A DNA stretch of 64,000 nt from Cellulomonas sp. Y8. Lineage in GTDB: Bacteria; Actinomycetota; Actinomycetes; Actinomycetales; Cellulomonadaceae. This document shows, piece after piece, positions 35,873-51,603 of the stretch. Each line of letters begins with the position of its first letter. Positions within the stretch are counted from its first letter, which is position 1. A program made the position numbers and the translations under genes. A model generated the notes under the pieces. The model did not search any database. It was not told the origin of the DNA and saw only the letters and a list, made by a program, of their open reading frames with translations. Location of the stretch: NCBI RefSeq assembly GCF_008033115.1, contig NZ_CP041203.1:62001-126000 (forward strand), given 5' to 3'.

Positions 35873-37489
35873 TCAGGCCGTCCGGCGCAGCAGCGTGAGG
35901 TGCATGGCGTCGGTGCCGTGCGCGTGCGGCCAGAGCTGTGCGTCCTCCCGCTCGGGCAGGTCGAGGCCGGGCGCGATGCCGTGCAGCACGGCCGGCGCGT
36001 CGAGCACCTCGACCTCCAGCCCGGCCTTGCGGGCGGCGCGCGTGGCGTCGAGCACCGCCAGCCGGGTCTCGGCCAGCACCGGCGAGCACGTCACGTAGGC
36101 CACGACCCCGCCGACCCGCACCGCGCACAGGGCCGACCCGAGCAGGTCCCGCTGCAGGACCGTGAGCTGGGCCAGGTCGGACGGCGTCCGCCGCCAGCGC
36201 GACTCCGGGCGGCGCCGCAGCGCACCCAGCCCCGTGCACGGGGCGTCGAGCAGCACGCGGTCGTAGCCGCCGGGCTCGGCCTCGCCGACCTCGCGGCCGT
36301 CGCCGACCCGCACGTCCTCCACGGCGCCCTCGGGCGCGGCGGACACGGCCTGCCGCACGAGCCGGGCGCGGTGCGGCTGCACCTCGTTGGCCACGAGCCG
36401 CGCGCCGCGCTCCCCCGCGAGGGCGGCCAGCAGGGCGGCCTTCCCGCCGGGGCCGGCGCAGAGGTCGAGCCAGCGCGCGTCGGGGCCGTCGAGCGGCGCG
36501 TCCGCCAGCGCGAGCGCGACAAGCTGGCTGCCCTCGTCCTGCACGCCGGCGGTCCCGGCGCGCACGGCGGACAACCCGGCCGGGTCGCCGCCGCCCGCGA
36601 GCGTGACCGCGGTCGGCGACCACCGGCCGGGGGTGGCGTCGGGGCCGGCGGCGGCGAGCAGGTCGTCGCGGTCGGCGAGTCCCGGGCGCGCGACCAGCGA
36701 CACCCGCGGCGCCTCGTTGTCCGCGGCGAGCAGCGCGCCGAGCTCGTCGGCCTGCCGCCCGTGGCCCACCAGGGCCTCGCGCAGCGCGCGGGTGACCCAG
36801 GCGGGGTGGCTGTCGACGGCCGACAGCCGGGCCACGGCGTCGGTGCCCGCCGGGTCGGCGGCGTCCCCGATCCGCTCGAGCCAGACGTCGAGCGGCTCGC
36901 GGGAGACGGCCCGCAGCACCGCGTTCACGAACTGCGCGGGCCCCGCGCCGACCTGCTCGCGCACGAGCCCGACGGTCTCGGACACCGCGGCGTGCGGCGG
37001 CACCCGCATGCCGAGCAGCTGGTGCGCGCCGAGCCGCAGCGCGTCGAGCACCGGCGGGTCGACCTGGTCGAGCGAGCGTCCGGTGCACTGGGCCAGGACC
37101 GCGTCGTACCGGCCCTGGAGCCGGAGGGTGCCGTACGCCAGCTCGGTGGCGAAGCCCGCGTCGCGGCCCCGGATGCCGCGCTCGCGCAGCAGCGGGGGCA
37201 GGACGAGGTTCGCGTAGGCGTCGGAGTCCGCCACGGTGCGCAGGACGTCGAACGCCGCGGTGCGGGCCGGGTCGGACGAGCGGCGGCGCGCGGACGGCGC
37301 GGCGGCGGTGCGGTCGCGCGGACCCTGGCGGGACGCGGGGCGCTGGCGCCCGGCGGCGTCGCGGTGCTGGCCACCCTGCCCCTCGGGGCGACGGCGCTCG
37401 CCGCCCTGGCCCGACGATCCCGGACGGCCGCCCTGGCCGCTCCGACCGCCCGGGCGATCCCCGCCGCCCTGACCACGTCGCTCGCTCAC
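35873..37489 (-). CDS. rsmB: 16S rRNA (cytosine-5) methyltransferase RsmB/Sun family
   Basis: A 538-residue methyltransferase with a NusB-like RNA-binding domain (about residues 80-220) and a Rossmann SAM domain. SAM motif I is [18 protein letters not shown]; the two catalytic Cys are in [20 protein letters not shown] and in [10 protein letters not shown]. The first ~75 residues are low-complexity (Arg/Gly/Gln-rich: [18 protein letters not shown]), unlike E. coli RsmB but frequent in actinobacteria. The GTG start overlaps the fmt stop. Target C967 of 16S rRNA is inferred from the family. Confidence 0.92.
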   Translation of the reverse strand: MSERRGQGGGDRPGGRSGQGGRPGSSGQGGERRRPEGQGGQHRDAAGRQRPASRQGPRDRTAAAPSARRRSSDPARTAAFDVLRTVADSDAYANLVLPPLLRERGIRGRDAGFATELAYGTLRLQGRYDAVLAQCTGRSLDQVDPPVLDALRLGAHQLLGMRVPPHAAVSETVGLVREQVGAGPAQFVNAVLRAVSREPLDVWLERIGDAADPAGTDAVARLSAVDSHPAWVTRALREALVGHGRQADELGALLAADNEAPRVSLVARPGLADRDDLLAAAGPDATPGRWSPTAVTLAGGGDPAGLSAVRAGTAGVQDEGSQLVALALADAPLDGPDARWLDLCAGPGGKAALLAALAGERGARLVANEVQPHRARLVRQAVSAAPEGAVEDVRVGDGREVGEAEPGGYDRVLLDAPCTGLGALRRRPESRWRRTPSDLAQLTVLQRDLLGSALCAVRVGGVVAYVTCSPVLAETRLAVLDATRAARKAGLEVEVLDAPAVLHGIAPGLDLPEREDAQLWPHAHGTDAMHLTLLRRTA

Positions 37490-38448
37490 GCGTGCACCCC
37501 CTGGTCGGCCGCGTCGTCCCGACCGAGCACGGTGCCCTCGTCGAGCCGCGCGCCCCGCGCCCAGTCCGCCGCGGCCATCGCGCGCTTGCCCGCGGGCCGC
37601 ACCTCCCCCAGCCGGACGGCGTGCGTGCCGGTGCCCACCAGCACCTCGCCGCGCCCGACGCGCACCTCGCCGGGGGCGAGGTCGGTCACCTCGGGCACGA
37701 GCCGCACCGGGCCGAGGCCGAGGCGCGCGCCGTCGGGCAGGGTGGTCCACGCGCCGGGCGCGGGCGTGCAGCCGCGGACCCGGCGGTCGACGGCCATGGC
37801 GGGGTGCTGCCACCGCACGCGGGCGTCGTCGGTCGTGAGCCGCGGCGCGAGGCTGATGCCGTCGGCGGGCTGCGGCACAGGCGTGAGCACGCCGTCCTCC
37901 AGCGCGTCGAGGGTCTTCACCAGCAGGTCGGACCCGGCGTCCGCGAGCCGCCCGAGCAGGTCGCCCGAGGTGTCCAGCGGCCGGATGGTCTCGGTGAGCG
38001 TGCCGAGCACGGGCCCGGTGTCCAGCCCGGCCTCCAGCAAGAACGTCGACGCCCCGGTCACCTCGTCGCCGGCGATGATCGCGTGCTGCACCGGCGCCGC
38101 GCCCCGCCAGGCCGGCAGGACGGAGAAGTGCAGGTTGACCCAGCCGAGCCGCGGCAGGCCGAGGACGGCGGGCGGCACCAGGTTGCCGTACGCCACGACG
38201 GGCGCCGCGTCCGGGGCGATCTCGGCGATCCGCGCCTGCGCCTCGGGGTCCTTGAGCGTGGCCGGGGTCAGCACCTCGATGCCCGCCTCCAGCGCGCGCT
38301 CCTTCACCGGGCTCGGCGTGAGCGTCCGGCCGCGGCCCGCGCGGGCGTCGGGGCGGGTCAGGACGGCGACGACCTCGTGGCGGGAGGCGAGCAGGGCGTC
38401 CAGGGAGGGCAGCGCCACCGCGGGCGTCCCGGCGAAGAGCAGGCGCAT
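37486..38448 (-). CDS. fmt: Methionyl-tRNA formyltransferase
   Basis: A 320-residue enzyme that formylates initiator Met-tRNA using 10-formyl-tetrahydrofolate. The N-terminal catalytic domain has [39 protein letters not shown] (catalytic Asn and His) and [10 protein letters not shown] (catalytic Asp). The C-terminal OB-like tRNA-binding domain starts near residue 205. The ATG at 38448 matches the family N-terminus. It couples to rsmB by a GTGA overlap. Confidence 0.95.
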   Translation of the reverse strand: MRLLFAGTPAVALPSLDALLASRHEVVAVLTRPDARAGRGRTLTPSPVKERALEAGIEVLTPATLKDPEAQARIAEIAPDAAPVVAYGNLVPPAVLGLPRLGWVNLHFSVLPAWRGAAPVQHAIIAGDEVTGASTFLLEAGLDTGPVLGTLTETIRPLDTSGDLLGRLADAGSDLLVKTLDALEDGVLTPVPQPADGISLAPRLTTDDARVRWQHPAMAVDRRVRGCTPAPGAWTTLPDGARLGLGPVRLVPEVTDLAPGEVRVGRGEVLVGTGTHAVRLGEVRPAGKRAMAAADWARGARLDEGTVLGRDDAADQGVHA

Positions 38449-38474
38449 GGGCACCGATCCTAGTGCCGCGCGGG

Positions 38475-39176
38475 TCAGGACCCGAGCCCGCCGAACAGCA
38501 GCGACACCATCATCGCCACGACCACGGAGTTGAAGGCGAACGCCAGCAGGACGTGCGTGCGCGCCAGCGTCCACGCGGCGCGCGACCGCATGTGCCCCGA
38601 GACCGTCGCCGCCATGGCGGACAGCAGCACGGCGAGCGTGAGGTAGTCGCCGAACCGCGGGTCCCCCTCGACGTCGACCGTCAGGTGCCGCTCGCCGTCG
38701 TCGCGCCGCCCCTGGTCGAGCCGGAGGTACTGCAGGGTGAACGCGTAGACCATCTGCGCCCAGGAGCACGCGACGTTGACCAGCCCGAGCGCGATGTACG
38801 TCCAGTCGTCGCGGTAGCGGGCGTCCTGCGCGATGAGGATCGTGACCGCGACGGCGACCACGGCGGCGGCCATCGTCCAGCTCGTCGCCCCGCCGTACCC
38901 GAGCAGCCGGTTCCACCACCGCCGCCCGAGGGTGCGCTCCCGCCACGCGCTCGCCACCAGGCCCCGCGGGCCGCGCCGGGCGTAGGTGGCGTGCGTCCAC
39001 ACCAGGTACACGCCGGTGAAGACGGGCCACATGGCGAGGTAGAAGGTGATCGCCGCCGCGCCGGGGCCGACCCCGAGCCGGTCCCCGCGGATCGCCAGCA
39101 CCCCGACGGCGGTCGCGAGGGCGACGGCGAAGCTGACGTTGGCGCGGACGTTGTCGCTCGCGTAGCGGCTGGCCAT
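38475..39176 (-). CDS. DUF1345 membrane protein
   Basis: A 233-residue membrane protein with five or six hydrophobic helices. DUF1345 features are the N-terminal [19 protein letters not shown] and the central [20 protein letters not shown] and [16 protein letters not shown] segments, and a [11 protein letters not shown] helix. Function unknown. It lies between the HAD phosphatase gene and fmt on the same strand, with 109 bp and 26 bp gaps, so it is probably part of the priA-fmt transcript. Confidence 0.8.
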   Translation of the reverse strand: MASRYASDNVRANVSFAVALATAVGVLAIRGDRLGVGPGAAAITFYLAMWPVFTGVYLVWTHATYARRGPRGLVASAWRERTLGRRWWNRLLGYGGATSWTMAAAVVAVAVTILIAQDARYRDDWTYIALGLVNVACSWAQMVYAFTLQYLRLDQGRRDDGERHLTVDVEGDPRFGDYLTLAVLLSAMAATVSGHMRSRAAWTLARTHVLLAFAFNSVVVAMMVSLLFGGLGS

Positions 39177-39285
39177 GGCCCCGATCCAAGCAGAGCGACG
39201 CGGCGCCCGCCGCGGGCCGGTGTGCCGCTGGGCACCGCGTCGGGCCCGCGCCGCAACCCGCGTCGGCTCCGCGCCGCGACCCGCC

Positions 39286-39897
39286 TCAGGCGGGCAGCAC
39301 CCCGCGCGCGACGAGGTCCGCCCGCAGCGCCGCCGCACCCGTGAACAGCACCGCCTGGTACCCCACCGCCGCGGCGCCCGCGACGTTCGCCGGGCTGTCG
39401 TCGACGAACACCGTGCGCGCCGGCTCCAGCCCGTGCCGCTCGGCGAGCACCGCGAAGATCCGCGGGTCCGGCTTCACCACGCCCTCCCGGCCCGACACGA
39501 CGACGGCCTCGAGCCGCCCGATGACGGGCGCGACCGCCTCGCCGTGGTGGTACGTCTCGGCGGACCAGTTCGTGAGCCCGAGCACCCGGACCCCCGCCGC
39601 CCGCAGGTCGTCGACGACCTCGGCGCTGCCCGGCACCGGTCCCGGCAGGGCGTGCGCGAACCGCTCGACGTAGAGGTCGACGGTCGCGGCGTGCTCGGGG
39701 TGCGTGCGGGCGACCTCGTCGCGGGCCTCCCGCCAGGACCGGCCGGCGTCCTGCCGCAGGTTGAGCGCCGGGAAGTCGACGTCGGCGAGGAACCGCTCGA
39801 CCTCCGCGTCGGTGAGCACGCCGTCGAAGGCCCGCTCGGCCTCCCAGCGCACCAGGACGTTGCCCAGGTCGAACACGACGGCGTCGACGGCGGTCAC
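39286..39897 (-). CDS. HAD-superfamily hydrolase (subfamily IA)
   Basis: A 203-residue phosphatase-type HAD protein. Motif I is DAVVFDLGNVLVRWE (nucleophile Asp), motif II LGLTNWSAE, motif III VVKPDPRIF (Lys) and motif IV VFVDDSPANVAGAA. The cap lies between motifs I and II. It probably dephosphorylates a small metabolite; the family is broad. The GTG start overlaps the priA stop by four bases, so it is coupled to priA. Confidence 0.88.
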   Translation of the reverse strand: MTAVDAVVFDLGNVLVRWEAERAFDGVLTDAEVERFLADVDFPALNLRQDAGRSWREARDEVARTHPEHAATVDLYVERFAHALPGPVPGSAEVVDDLRAAGVRVLGLTNWSAETYHHGEAVAPVIGRLEAVVVSGREGVVKPDPRIFAVLAERHGLEPARTVFVDDSPANVAGAAAVGYQAVLFTGAAALRADLVARGVLPA

Positions 39898-42203
39898 AGC
39901 ATCTCCTCCGGGTCGAGCCGCACGCGCACGGTCCCGCCCTCCCGGCGGGCGCTGCGGACGGCGAGGGACGCGGCCAGCGACCGCGCCAGGGCCCGCCCCT
40001 GCGCCACCGGCACCCGGACGAGCGTGCGGACGGGCGGGTCGAGCGACTCCTGCACGGCGGCGGCGCCCGGCGCGAGGGGTTCGGGCTGCGGCACGGGGCC
40101 GAGCACGTCGGAGCCCTCCGGCAGCTCGACGCGCGCGAGCACCGCGGCGACGACCTCCCGGGTCCCGACCAGCTCGGCGACCCGGACGACCGGCGGCAGC
40201 CGCACCTCCGCCCGCTCGGCGAGCTCGCGCTCGGCGAGCCCCACCGGGTCCCAGCGCACCAGCGCCTGCGTGGGCCGCTCCGCGCCGTCGCCGACGAGCA
40301 GCACGACGCCGCCGTCCCGGGACGACCGGACGAGCGCGGCCGCGGCGAGCCAACGGCGCAGCGCGTCCTCCGTGGCGCGCAGCGAGGTGGACCCCGTCGT
40401 CACGGCTGCGTCGAGGAGCACCGCCGCGGCGTAGCCGCCGGGTGCGACGGGCTCGGCGCCGATGGTCGACACGACCAGCGCGGGCCGGTCCGGCACCTCC
40501 GCCAGCACGCCGGAGCGCGCGCCCGAGCACCGTCACCCCGGGGAACGCGCGGCCGAGCTCCTCCGCGGTCCGGTCGGAGCCGACCGCGACCGACCGGAAC
40601 GTGCCGTTGCCGCACGCCTCGCAGCGCCACCCGATCGCCAGGCGGCCGCACCACCGGCACTGCGCCGTGCCGTCGCCGGACGTCAGCGCCAGCGGCCCGT
40701 GGCAGTGCGCGCACCGGGCGACCTCCCGGCACCGGGGGCGCAGGCGACCGCCGGGAGGTAGCCCGCGCGCGGCACCTGGACGAGCACCGGCCCGTCGGCG
40801 AGCCGGTCGCGGATCGTGCGCCACGCCTCGCCGGGGAGCCGCGCGGCCCCCGCCGCGCCCTCGCGGGCGAGCTCGACGCTGGTGAGCGCCCGCACGCGCG
40901 GGGTGCGGGCCCGCACGACGTCCCGGTCCGCCGCGACGGCCCGGACCCAGCCGGACGCGACGAGCGCCTGCACCTCGGTGGAGCGGGCGTGCGCGGCGAG
41001 CAGCAGGCCGCAGCCCTCGAGCTCGGCGCGCAGGCCCAGGACCTCGCGGACGTGCGGGTAGGGCGCGCGCGGCTCGGCGTGCAGGTCGTCGCCGTCGTCC
41101 CAGCACACCGCGAGCCCCAGGTCGCGGACGGGGGCGAACGCCGCGGCCCGGGTGCCGACGACCACGCGGGCGTGCCCGCGGAGCACCGCGAGGAACGCGC
41201 GGTACCGGCGGGCCGGGCCGTCGTCGGCCATGAGCCGCACGTGGCTCGCGTCGGTGCCGTCGGGGCTCCAGGCGGGGACGCCGGCGGCGACCAGCGCGGC
41301 GCACACCCGGTCGACGTCCCGGGCGTCCGGCACGACGACGAGGGCGCCGCGGCCGCTCGCGAGCGTGGCCCGGGCGGCCTCGGCCACGCCGTCGGGCCAC
41401 CGCTCCCCCGCCGGGCCGGGCAGGGCGGACCAGGCGGCTCGCGGGGAGCCGCCGGCGGCGAGGTGCGCGAGGAACGCGGGGCCGCCCCGGTAGGGCGCCC
41501 ACGCGGGGGCGGGGCCGGCACCGTCGGGCACGGGTGCGGGCGCGTGAGGCGTGAGGGCGGCACCGTCGGGCGCGGGTGCGTGGAGCGCGGGCGCGGCAGG
41601 GTCGGGCACGAGCCCGGCACCGTCGGGCGCGGGCGCGGGCGCGGCACCGTCCTCCGGCGCTGCGGCCGGCGGCACCTCCCCCTCGGTCCGCGCGTGCCGG
41701 GGCGGCACGGCGAGCCGCAGCACGTCGGCGAGCGTCCCGGCGTACCGGTCCGCCACGGCCCGGGCCAGCCGCCCGACGGCCCGGGTCAGCACGGCCTCGG
41801 GCGACACCACCCGCCGGAGCGGCACGAGCGCGCCGTCGTGCTCCGGCTCGGCGGTCCGGTCGAGCACGTAGCCGTCGACGTCCTGCGACCCGAACCGCAC
41901 CTTGACCCGCGTCCCGGGGACCGCGGCGTCGGCGAGCGTCGCCGGCACGAGGTACTCGAACGGCCGGTCCAGGTGCGCGGGCGCGAGCTCGACGGCGACC
42001 CGCGCCACGGGCAGCACGGCAGCGGGCTCGACGTCGACGTCCCGCGCACGGGCGCGTCGCCGCGGCCGGGTCGAAGCGCCGGCCGCGCGCGCACCCGCAC
42101 CCCGCGCGCCGGCGGCCGACCCCGTGGCGCCGACCCCGTCGAGCCCGAGCAGCGTCGGCTGCTCGGGCACGGGGGCCACCGCCGGGTCGGGTCCGTCCGC
42201 CAC
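39894..42203 (-). CDS. priA: PriA-like primosomal protein N' with degenerate ATPase site and two frame breaks
   Basis: An actinobacterial PriA homologue involved in replication restart. Conserved are the N-terminal DNA-binding domain (VARVAVELAPAHLDRPFEYL), the zinc Cys sets (ARCAHCHGPL, CRWCGR and CEACGN) and the C-terminal domain. The Walker A position reads ALPGPAGER instead of GVTGSGKT, and the DEAH position reads CWDDGDDLHA, so ATP hydrolysis is unlikely; this is known for the actinobacterial group. The sequence is split into three frames: breaks at a five-base G run (40734-40738) and at about 40514-40523. The repeated Pro/Ala/Gly/Asp insert at residues ~160-220 is low complexity. The GTG at 42203 starts nine bases after metK. 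Confidence 0.85.
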
Positions 42204-42211
42204 GCGGTCGC

Positions 42212-43420
<1,209 letters not shown>

Positions 43421-43455
43421 GCGCACAGGTTAGCGGGGCGCGGGGACAACCGGAG

Positions 43456-44679
43456 TCACGCGGGCAGCACGCGGACGACGGCGTCCCAGAGCCCGTCGGC
43501 GACGGCGTCCTTGCTGCCCTCGACCGTCGCGACCACCTCGCCGCGGGCGTCCAGGACCGTCACGGCGTTGTGCTCGGCGCCGAACCCGAGGCCGCCGCCG
43601 ACGGCGTTCACCGCGAGCAGGTCCGCCCCCTTGCGGCGCGCCTTGGCCCGGCCGTGGTCGAGCACGCCCCCCGTGTCGTCGCCCGTCTCGGCGGCGAACC
43701 CGACGACGACCTGCCGCCCGCCGTCGGCCCGGGGCGGGTCGGCGACCAGCCCGGCGAGCACGTCGGGGTTCTGCACCAGCTCCAGCGGCGGCACGGAGCC
43801 GTCCGCCTGCTTCTTGATCTTGTGCGCGGACCCCGTCGCAGGCCGGAAGTCGGCGACGGCGGCGGCCATCACGACCACGTCGGCGTCGGCCGCGGCGGTG
43901 CGCACGGCGTCCTGCAGCTCGGCGGTGGTCTCGACCTCGACGACGCGCACCCCGGCCGGAGCCCGGACGCCGAGGTTCGCGGCGACCAGCGTCACCCGGG
44001 CGCCACGCGCCTGCGCGGTCCGGGCCAGGGCGACGCCCTGCTTCCCGGAGGACCGGTTGCCGAGGAACCGCACGGGGTCCAGCGGCTCGCGGGTCCCCCC
44101 GGCGGACACGACGACGGTGCGGCCGGCGAGGTCCTGGGGACGGGGCTTGCCCTCGGGGTCGACCAGCGCGAGCGCGGCCGCGGCGATGGCGTCCGGCTCG
44201 GGCAGCCGGCCGGGGCCGCTGTCGGCGCCGGTCAGCCGGCCGGAGTCCGGGTCGAGCACGTGCACGCCGCGCTCACGCAGCGTCGCGACGTTGGCCCGGG
44301 TCGCCGGGTGCTGCCACATCTCGGTGTGCATCGCCGGCGCCATCAGCACCGGGCACGTCGCGGTCAGCAGCGTGGCCGCGAGCAGGTCGTCGGCGCGCCC
44401 CGAGGCCGCGCGGGCCAGCAGGTCCGCCGTGGCGGGCGCGACGACGACCAGGTCGGCCTGGCGCCCGAGCCGCACGTGGGCGACCTCGGGCACCTCCTCG
44501 AACACCTCGGACGTCACCGGGTGCCCGGACAGGGCCTCCCAGGTGGCGCGCCCGACGAACTCCAGGGCCGCCCGGGTGGGCACGACGCGGACGTCGTGCC
44601 CCGCCTCGGTGAACGACCTCAGGACGTGGGCGGCCTTGTACGCGGCGATGCCGCCAGCGACGCCGAGGACGATGCGCAC
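43456..44679 (-). CDS. coaBC: Bifunctional phosphopantothenoylcysteine synthetase/decarboxylase
   Basis: A 407-residue enzyme for two steps of coenzyme A synthesis. The N-terminal CoaC flavoprotein domain starts MRIVLGVAGGIAAYKAA and has PAMHTEMWQHPATRANV. The C-terminal CoaB domain has VVSAGGTREPLDPVRFLGN, then RSSGKQGVALA and HKIKKQADG. It lies 15 bp after rpoZ. Confidence 0.96.
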   Translation of the reverse strand: MRIVLGVAGGIAAYKAAHVLRSFTEAGHDVRVVPTRAALEFVGRATWEALSGHPVTSEVFEEVPEVAHVRLGRQADLVVVAPATADLLARAASGRADDLLAATLLTATCPVLMAPAMHTEMWQHPATRANVATLRERGVHVLDPDSGRLTGADSGPGRLPEPDAIAAAALALVDPEGKPRPQDLAGRTVVVSAGGTREPLDPVRFLGNRSSGKQGVALARTAQARGARVTLVAANLGVRAPAGVRVVEVETTAELQDAVRTAAADADVVVMAAAVADFRPATGSAHKIKKQADGSVPPLELVQNPDVLAGLVADPPRADGGRQVVVGFAAETGDDTGGVLDHGRAKARRKGADLLAVNAVGGGLGFGAEHNAVTVLDARGEVVATVEGSKDAVADGLWDAVVRVLPA

Positions 44680-44694
44680 GTCAGCGCGGGAGGC

Positions 44695-44958
44695 TCAGGC
44701 CTCGTTCGGGGCGACCGTGAGCAGGCCCGCGTCGATCTCGCGCATCGCGATCGACAGCGGCTTCTCCTGCGGGCGGGTCTCCACCAGCGGGCCGACGTAC
44801 TCGAGCAGGCCCTCGTTGAGCTGCGAGTAGTACGCGTTGATCTGGCGCGCGCGCTTGGCCGAGTAGATGACCAGCGCGTACTTGGAGTCGGCGCGCTCGA
44901 GCAGGCGGTCGATCGGCGGGTCGGTGATGCCGATGGGCTCGGCGACGGTTCCGGACAC
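44695..44958 (-). CDS. rpoZ: RNA polymerase omega subunit
   Basis: An 87-residue omega subunit that helps assemble beta'. It has the conserved [19 protein letters not shown], then [15 protein letters not shown] and the C-terminal [16 protein letters not shown]. It lies between gmk and coaBC, the standard actinobacterial place. Confidence 0.96.
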   Translation of the reverse strand: MSGTVAEPIGITDPPIDRLLERADSKYALVIYSAKRARQINAYYSQLNEGLLEYVGPLVETRPQEKPLSIAMREIDAGLLTVAPNEA

Positions 44959-44995
44959 GGTGGCTCCCGTAGTCGAAGGGGGTGGGGACTGCCCG

Positions 44996-45571
44996 TCAGT
45001 CTACAGCCGCGGGCAGGCCCATCAGCGCGACCAGCTCGTCCGTGGCGCGCCGGACGTCGTCGTTGACCACCACGTGGTCGAACTCGGGCTCGGCCGCCAT
45101 CTCGACCTCGGCCGTGGCGAGCCGGCGCGCGCGCTCCTCCTCGTCCTCCGTGCCACGGCCGACGAGCCGGCGGACCAGCTCGTCCATCGACGGCGGGGCG
45201 AGGAACACGAACTGGGCCTCGGGCATCGTCGTCCGGACCTGGCGCGCGCCCTGCAGGTCGATCTCGAGCAGCGCGGGCTCCCCGGCGGCCAGCCGCTCCT
45301 CGACGGGCCGCCGGGGGGTGCCGTAGCGGTTCCGGCCGTGCACCACCGCCCACTCGAGCAGCTCGCCCTCGGCGACCATGCGGTCGAACTCCTCGGGCGT
45401 GACGAAGTGGTAGTGCAGGCCGTCGACCTCGCCCGGCCGCGGGGGCCGGGTCGTGGCCGACACGGAGAGCCAGACCTGCGGGTACCGCGCCCGCAGGTCG
45501 GCGGACACGGTGCCCTTGCCGACGGCCGTGGGTCCGGCGAGGACGGTCAACCGGGCGCGCGGCGTCGTCAT
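44996..45571 (-). CDS. gmk: Guanylate kinase
   Basis: A 191-residue kinase converting GMP to GDP. The P-loop [14 protein letters not shown] is near the N-terminus, the GMP-binding loop is [15 protein letters not shown], and the lid lies around [17 protein letters not shown]. The sequence [20 protein letters not shown] is the family signature. It precedes rpoZ by 37 bp. Confidence 0.96.
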   Translation of the reverse strand: MTTPRARLTVLAGPTAVGKGTVSADLRARYPQVWLSVSATTRPPRPGEVDGLHYHFVTPEEFDRMVAEGELLEWAVVHGRNRYGTPRRPVEERLAAGEPALLEIDLQGARQVRTTMPEAQFVFLAPPSMDELVRRLVGRGTEDEEERARRLATAEVEMAAEPEFDHVVVNDDVRRATDELVALMGLPAAVD

Positions 45572-45632
45572 GCTGCTCTGGTGCTCCTGGAGTTGTGCGG
45601 CCCCGCGGGCCGGCGTCGGTGGGGCCGACCGG

Positions 45633-45944
45633 TCACCCGAACCGGTCGATCAGCGCCTTCACCTGGTGCGGGCCGAGGCCACGCACGCGGCGGGTCTCCG
45701 AGATGCCGATCTCGGAGATGATCTGGCGTGCCTTGACCTTACCCACTCCCGGGAGGGACTCGAGCAGGGCGAGGACCTTGAGCTTGCCGATGGTCTCGTC
45801 CTTCTGGCCCTGGGCGATCACCTCGGACAGCGAGCCCTGCGAGTACTTCAGCCGGTTCTTGACCTCCGCGCGGGCCTGGCGCGCGGCGGCGGCCTTCTCG
45901 AGCGCCGCTGCGCGCTGCTCGGGGGTGAGAGTCGGAAGTGCCAC
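45633..45944 (-). CDS. mihF: Actinobacterial integration host factor
   Basis: A 103-residue DNA-binding nucleoid protein unrelated to E. coli IHF. The N-terminal helix [20 protein letters not shown] is followed by the helix-hairpin region [20 protein letters not shown] and the C-terminal [19 protein letters not shown]. The GTG at 45944 follows AAGGTG and gives the usual VALPTLT start; longer in-frame starts upstream are not supported. It lies before gmk, as in Streptomyces and mycobacteria. Confidence 0.95.
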   Translation of the reverse strand: MALPTLTPEQRAAALEKAAAARQARAEVKNRLKYSQGSLSEVIAQGQKDETIGKLKVLALLESLPGVGKVKARQIISEIGISETRRVRGLGPHQVKALIDRFG

Positions 45945-46102
45945 GTGAGTCACCTTCTCATCACTGTCGGGAGGCAGGGACATGGAACATACGTGATCCC
46001 CGGGGTACCCGGTGCGACGTCGCACCCGGCCCTGGGGTCCATCTCCCGAGGATGGCACGGGAAGGGCGAACCGGCACGTCCCGGCAGCGTGTCGCGTCGA
46101 AG

Positions 46103-46143
46103 ACGCCCCGGACCCGTCGCTCGGGGCAACGGGTCCGGGGCGT
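46103..46143. terminator. Strong hairpin downstream of pyrF
   Basis: Perfect 15-bp arms ACGCCCCGGACCCGT (46103-46117) and ACGGGTCCGGGGCGT (46129-46143) around an 11-base loop, starting 12 bp after the pyrF stop. It probably ends the pyr transcript or stabilises its 3' end before mihF. There is no U tract. Confidence 0.7.
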
Positions 46144-46154
46144 GGGCGCGCGCG

Positions 46155-47020
46155 TCAGCGCAGGGCGGCGCCCGCCGCGTCGGCGGCCGCGCGCGCGGCG
46201 TCCCGCAGGGGGCCGACGCCCGGTCCGGCGGCCAGCACGCCGCGCGAGGACGACGCGAGCACGGCCGACCGCGCGTCGCCGAACACCGCGGCGAGCTCCG
46301 TGGGTCCCGCGCCCTGCGCCCCGACGCCGGGGGCCAGCAGCGGCCCTCGCACGGCGGCCAGGTCGACGCCCAGCCGCGCGGCCGCGTCGCCGACGGTGGC
46401 GCCGACGACCAGGCCGATCGAGCCCAGCGCCTCCCGCGCCGCCACGCCGCCGTCCGCGAGCTCCGCCGCGTTCGACTCCGCGGCCGAGCGCGCCACCCGG
46501 TCCGCCACGGCCACGCCGTCGGCGCCCCGCGCGTGCTGCACCTCGAGCCCCTCGGGGTTCGAGGTGAGCGCGAGCACGAACAGCCCCCTCCCGGTGGCGA
46601 GCGCCAGGTCCACGGCGGGCGCGAGCGAGCCGAAGCCCAGGTACGGCGACACCGTGAGCGCGTCGCCCGCGAGCGGCGAGCCTTCCCGCAGGAACGCGTC
46701 GGCGTAGGCGCCCATGGTCGACCCGATGTCGCCGCGCTTGGCGTCGACCACGACGAGCGTCCCGGTGTCCCGGCCCGCCGCGACGACCTCCTCCAGCGCC
46801 GCGACGCCCGCGGAGCCGTGCCGCTCGAAGAACGCGGCCTGCGGCTTCACGGCCGCGACCCGGCCGCCGACGGCCTCCATGACGGTCAGCGCGAACCGGC
46901 GCACGCCCTCGGCGCTGTCCGGCAGCCCCCACGCGTCCAGCAGGGACGCGTGGGGGTCGATGCCGACGCAGAGCGGGCCGTGCTCGGTCATCGCCGCCGC
47001 GAGGCGGGCGCCGAACGGCC

Positions 47021-47024
<4 letters not shown>
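46155..47024 (-). CDS. pyrF: Orotidine 5'-phosphate decarboxylase (type 2)
   Basis: A 289-residue TIM-barrel enzyme that makes UMP from OMP. The type 2 features are [28 protein letters not shown] and the catalytic [13 protein letters not shown]. The GTG at 47024 overlaps the carB stop (GTGA) and gives the family N-terminus [12 protein letters not shown], so it is preferred to the ATG eleven codons on. It is the last gene of the pyr operon. Confidence 0.94.
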
Positions 47025-50376
<3,352 letters not shown>

Positions 50377-50377
<1 letters not shown>

Positions 50378-51603
50378 CAGGCGCCCTTCGTGGTGGAGGT
50401 GACGTCGGTGGCCTGGCCGGCGGCGGCGGCACCCTTCTCGGGCTCGCGCATGAGGTCCAGGAACCGGTCGAACAGGTAGGCGGCGTCGTGCGGACCCGCG
50501 GCGGCCTCGGGGTGGTACTGCACCGAGAAGGCCGGCAGGTCGAGGGCGGCCAGGCCCTCGACGACGTCGTCGTTGAGGTCGACGTGCGAGACGGTCACGC
50601 GGCCGTACCGCCCGCCGTCGTGCGGGGCGACGGACACCTCGTCGAGCGGGGCGTCGACGGCGAAGCCGTGGTTGTGCGCGGTGATCTCGACCCGGCCCGT
50701 GGCGCGGTCGAGCACCGGCTGGTTCACGCCGCGGTGCCCGTAGCCGAGCTTGTACGTGCCGTAGCCGAGCGCGCGGCCGAGCAGCTGGTTGCCGTAGCAG
50801 ATGCCGAAGAACGGGATCTTCCGGTCCAGCACCTCGCGGAGCAGCTCGACCTCGTGGGTCGCCGCGGACGGGTCGCCGGGGCCGTTGGAGAAGAACACGC
50901 CGTCCGGGGCGGTGGCGAGCACGTCGTCGATGGACGACTGCGCGGGCAGCACGTGCACCTCGATGCCGCGCTCGGCCATCCGGTTCGGGGTCATCGACTT
51001 GATGCCGAGGTCGACGGCGGCGACGCGGGCGACGGGCTCCGCGAGCTCGGCGCCGTCCGGGCCGAGCGCCTTCACGACGTACGCGGCGTCCGTGGAGACC
51101 TCGCCGGCCAGGTCCGCGCCCGCCATCTGCGGACGGTCCTGCACCTCGGCGACCAGGTCCTCGGCCGCGCGCCGGCGACCGGCGCCGTCGAGCAGCGCGT
51201 CGCCGGACACGATCGCGGCGCGCATCACGCCGCGCTCGCGCAGGTGCCGGGTCAGGGCCCGGGTGTCGAGGCCGGAGATGCCGACGACGCCCTGCGCCGC
51301 CAGCTCCTCGTCCAGGCTGCGGTCGCTGCGCCAGTTCGACGCGCGCCGCGCGGGGTCCCGCACGACGTAGCCGGACACCCAGATCCGGCCCGACTCGGGG
51401 TCCTCGTCGTTGACGCCGGTGTTGCCGATGTGCGGCGCGGTCATCACGACGATCTGGCGGTGGTAGCTGGGGTCGGTCAGCGTCTCCTGGTACCCGGTCA
51501 TGCCGGTGTTGAAGACGATCTCGCCCCAGGTGGTGCCGGTGGCCCCGTAGGCCTCGCCGGCGAACGTCCGCCCGTCCTCCAGGACCAGCAGTGCGTCCGT
51601 CAT
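50377..51603 (-). CDS. carA: Carbamoyl-phosphate synthase, small subunit
   Basis: A 408-residue glutamine amidotransferase that passes ammonia to CarB. The C-terminal GATase has the catalytic Cys in [16 protein letters not shown] and the His-Glu pair in SVQYHPEA. In E. coli the motif reads GICLGHQ; here GICYGNQ is a mild variation near the Cys. The N-terminal [15 protein letters not shown] and [14 protein letters not shown] are typical. The ATG overlaps the upstream gene by four bases. Confidence 0.96.

Noticed and set aside
43421..43455. SAM riboswitch upstream of metK
   Set aside because: The gap to coaBC is only 35 bp and has no riboswitch core.
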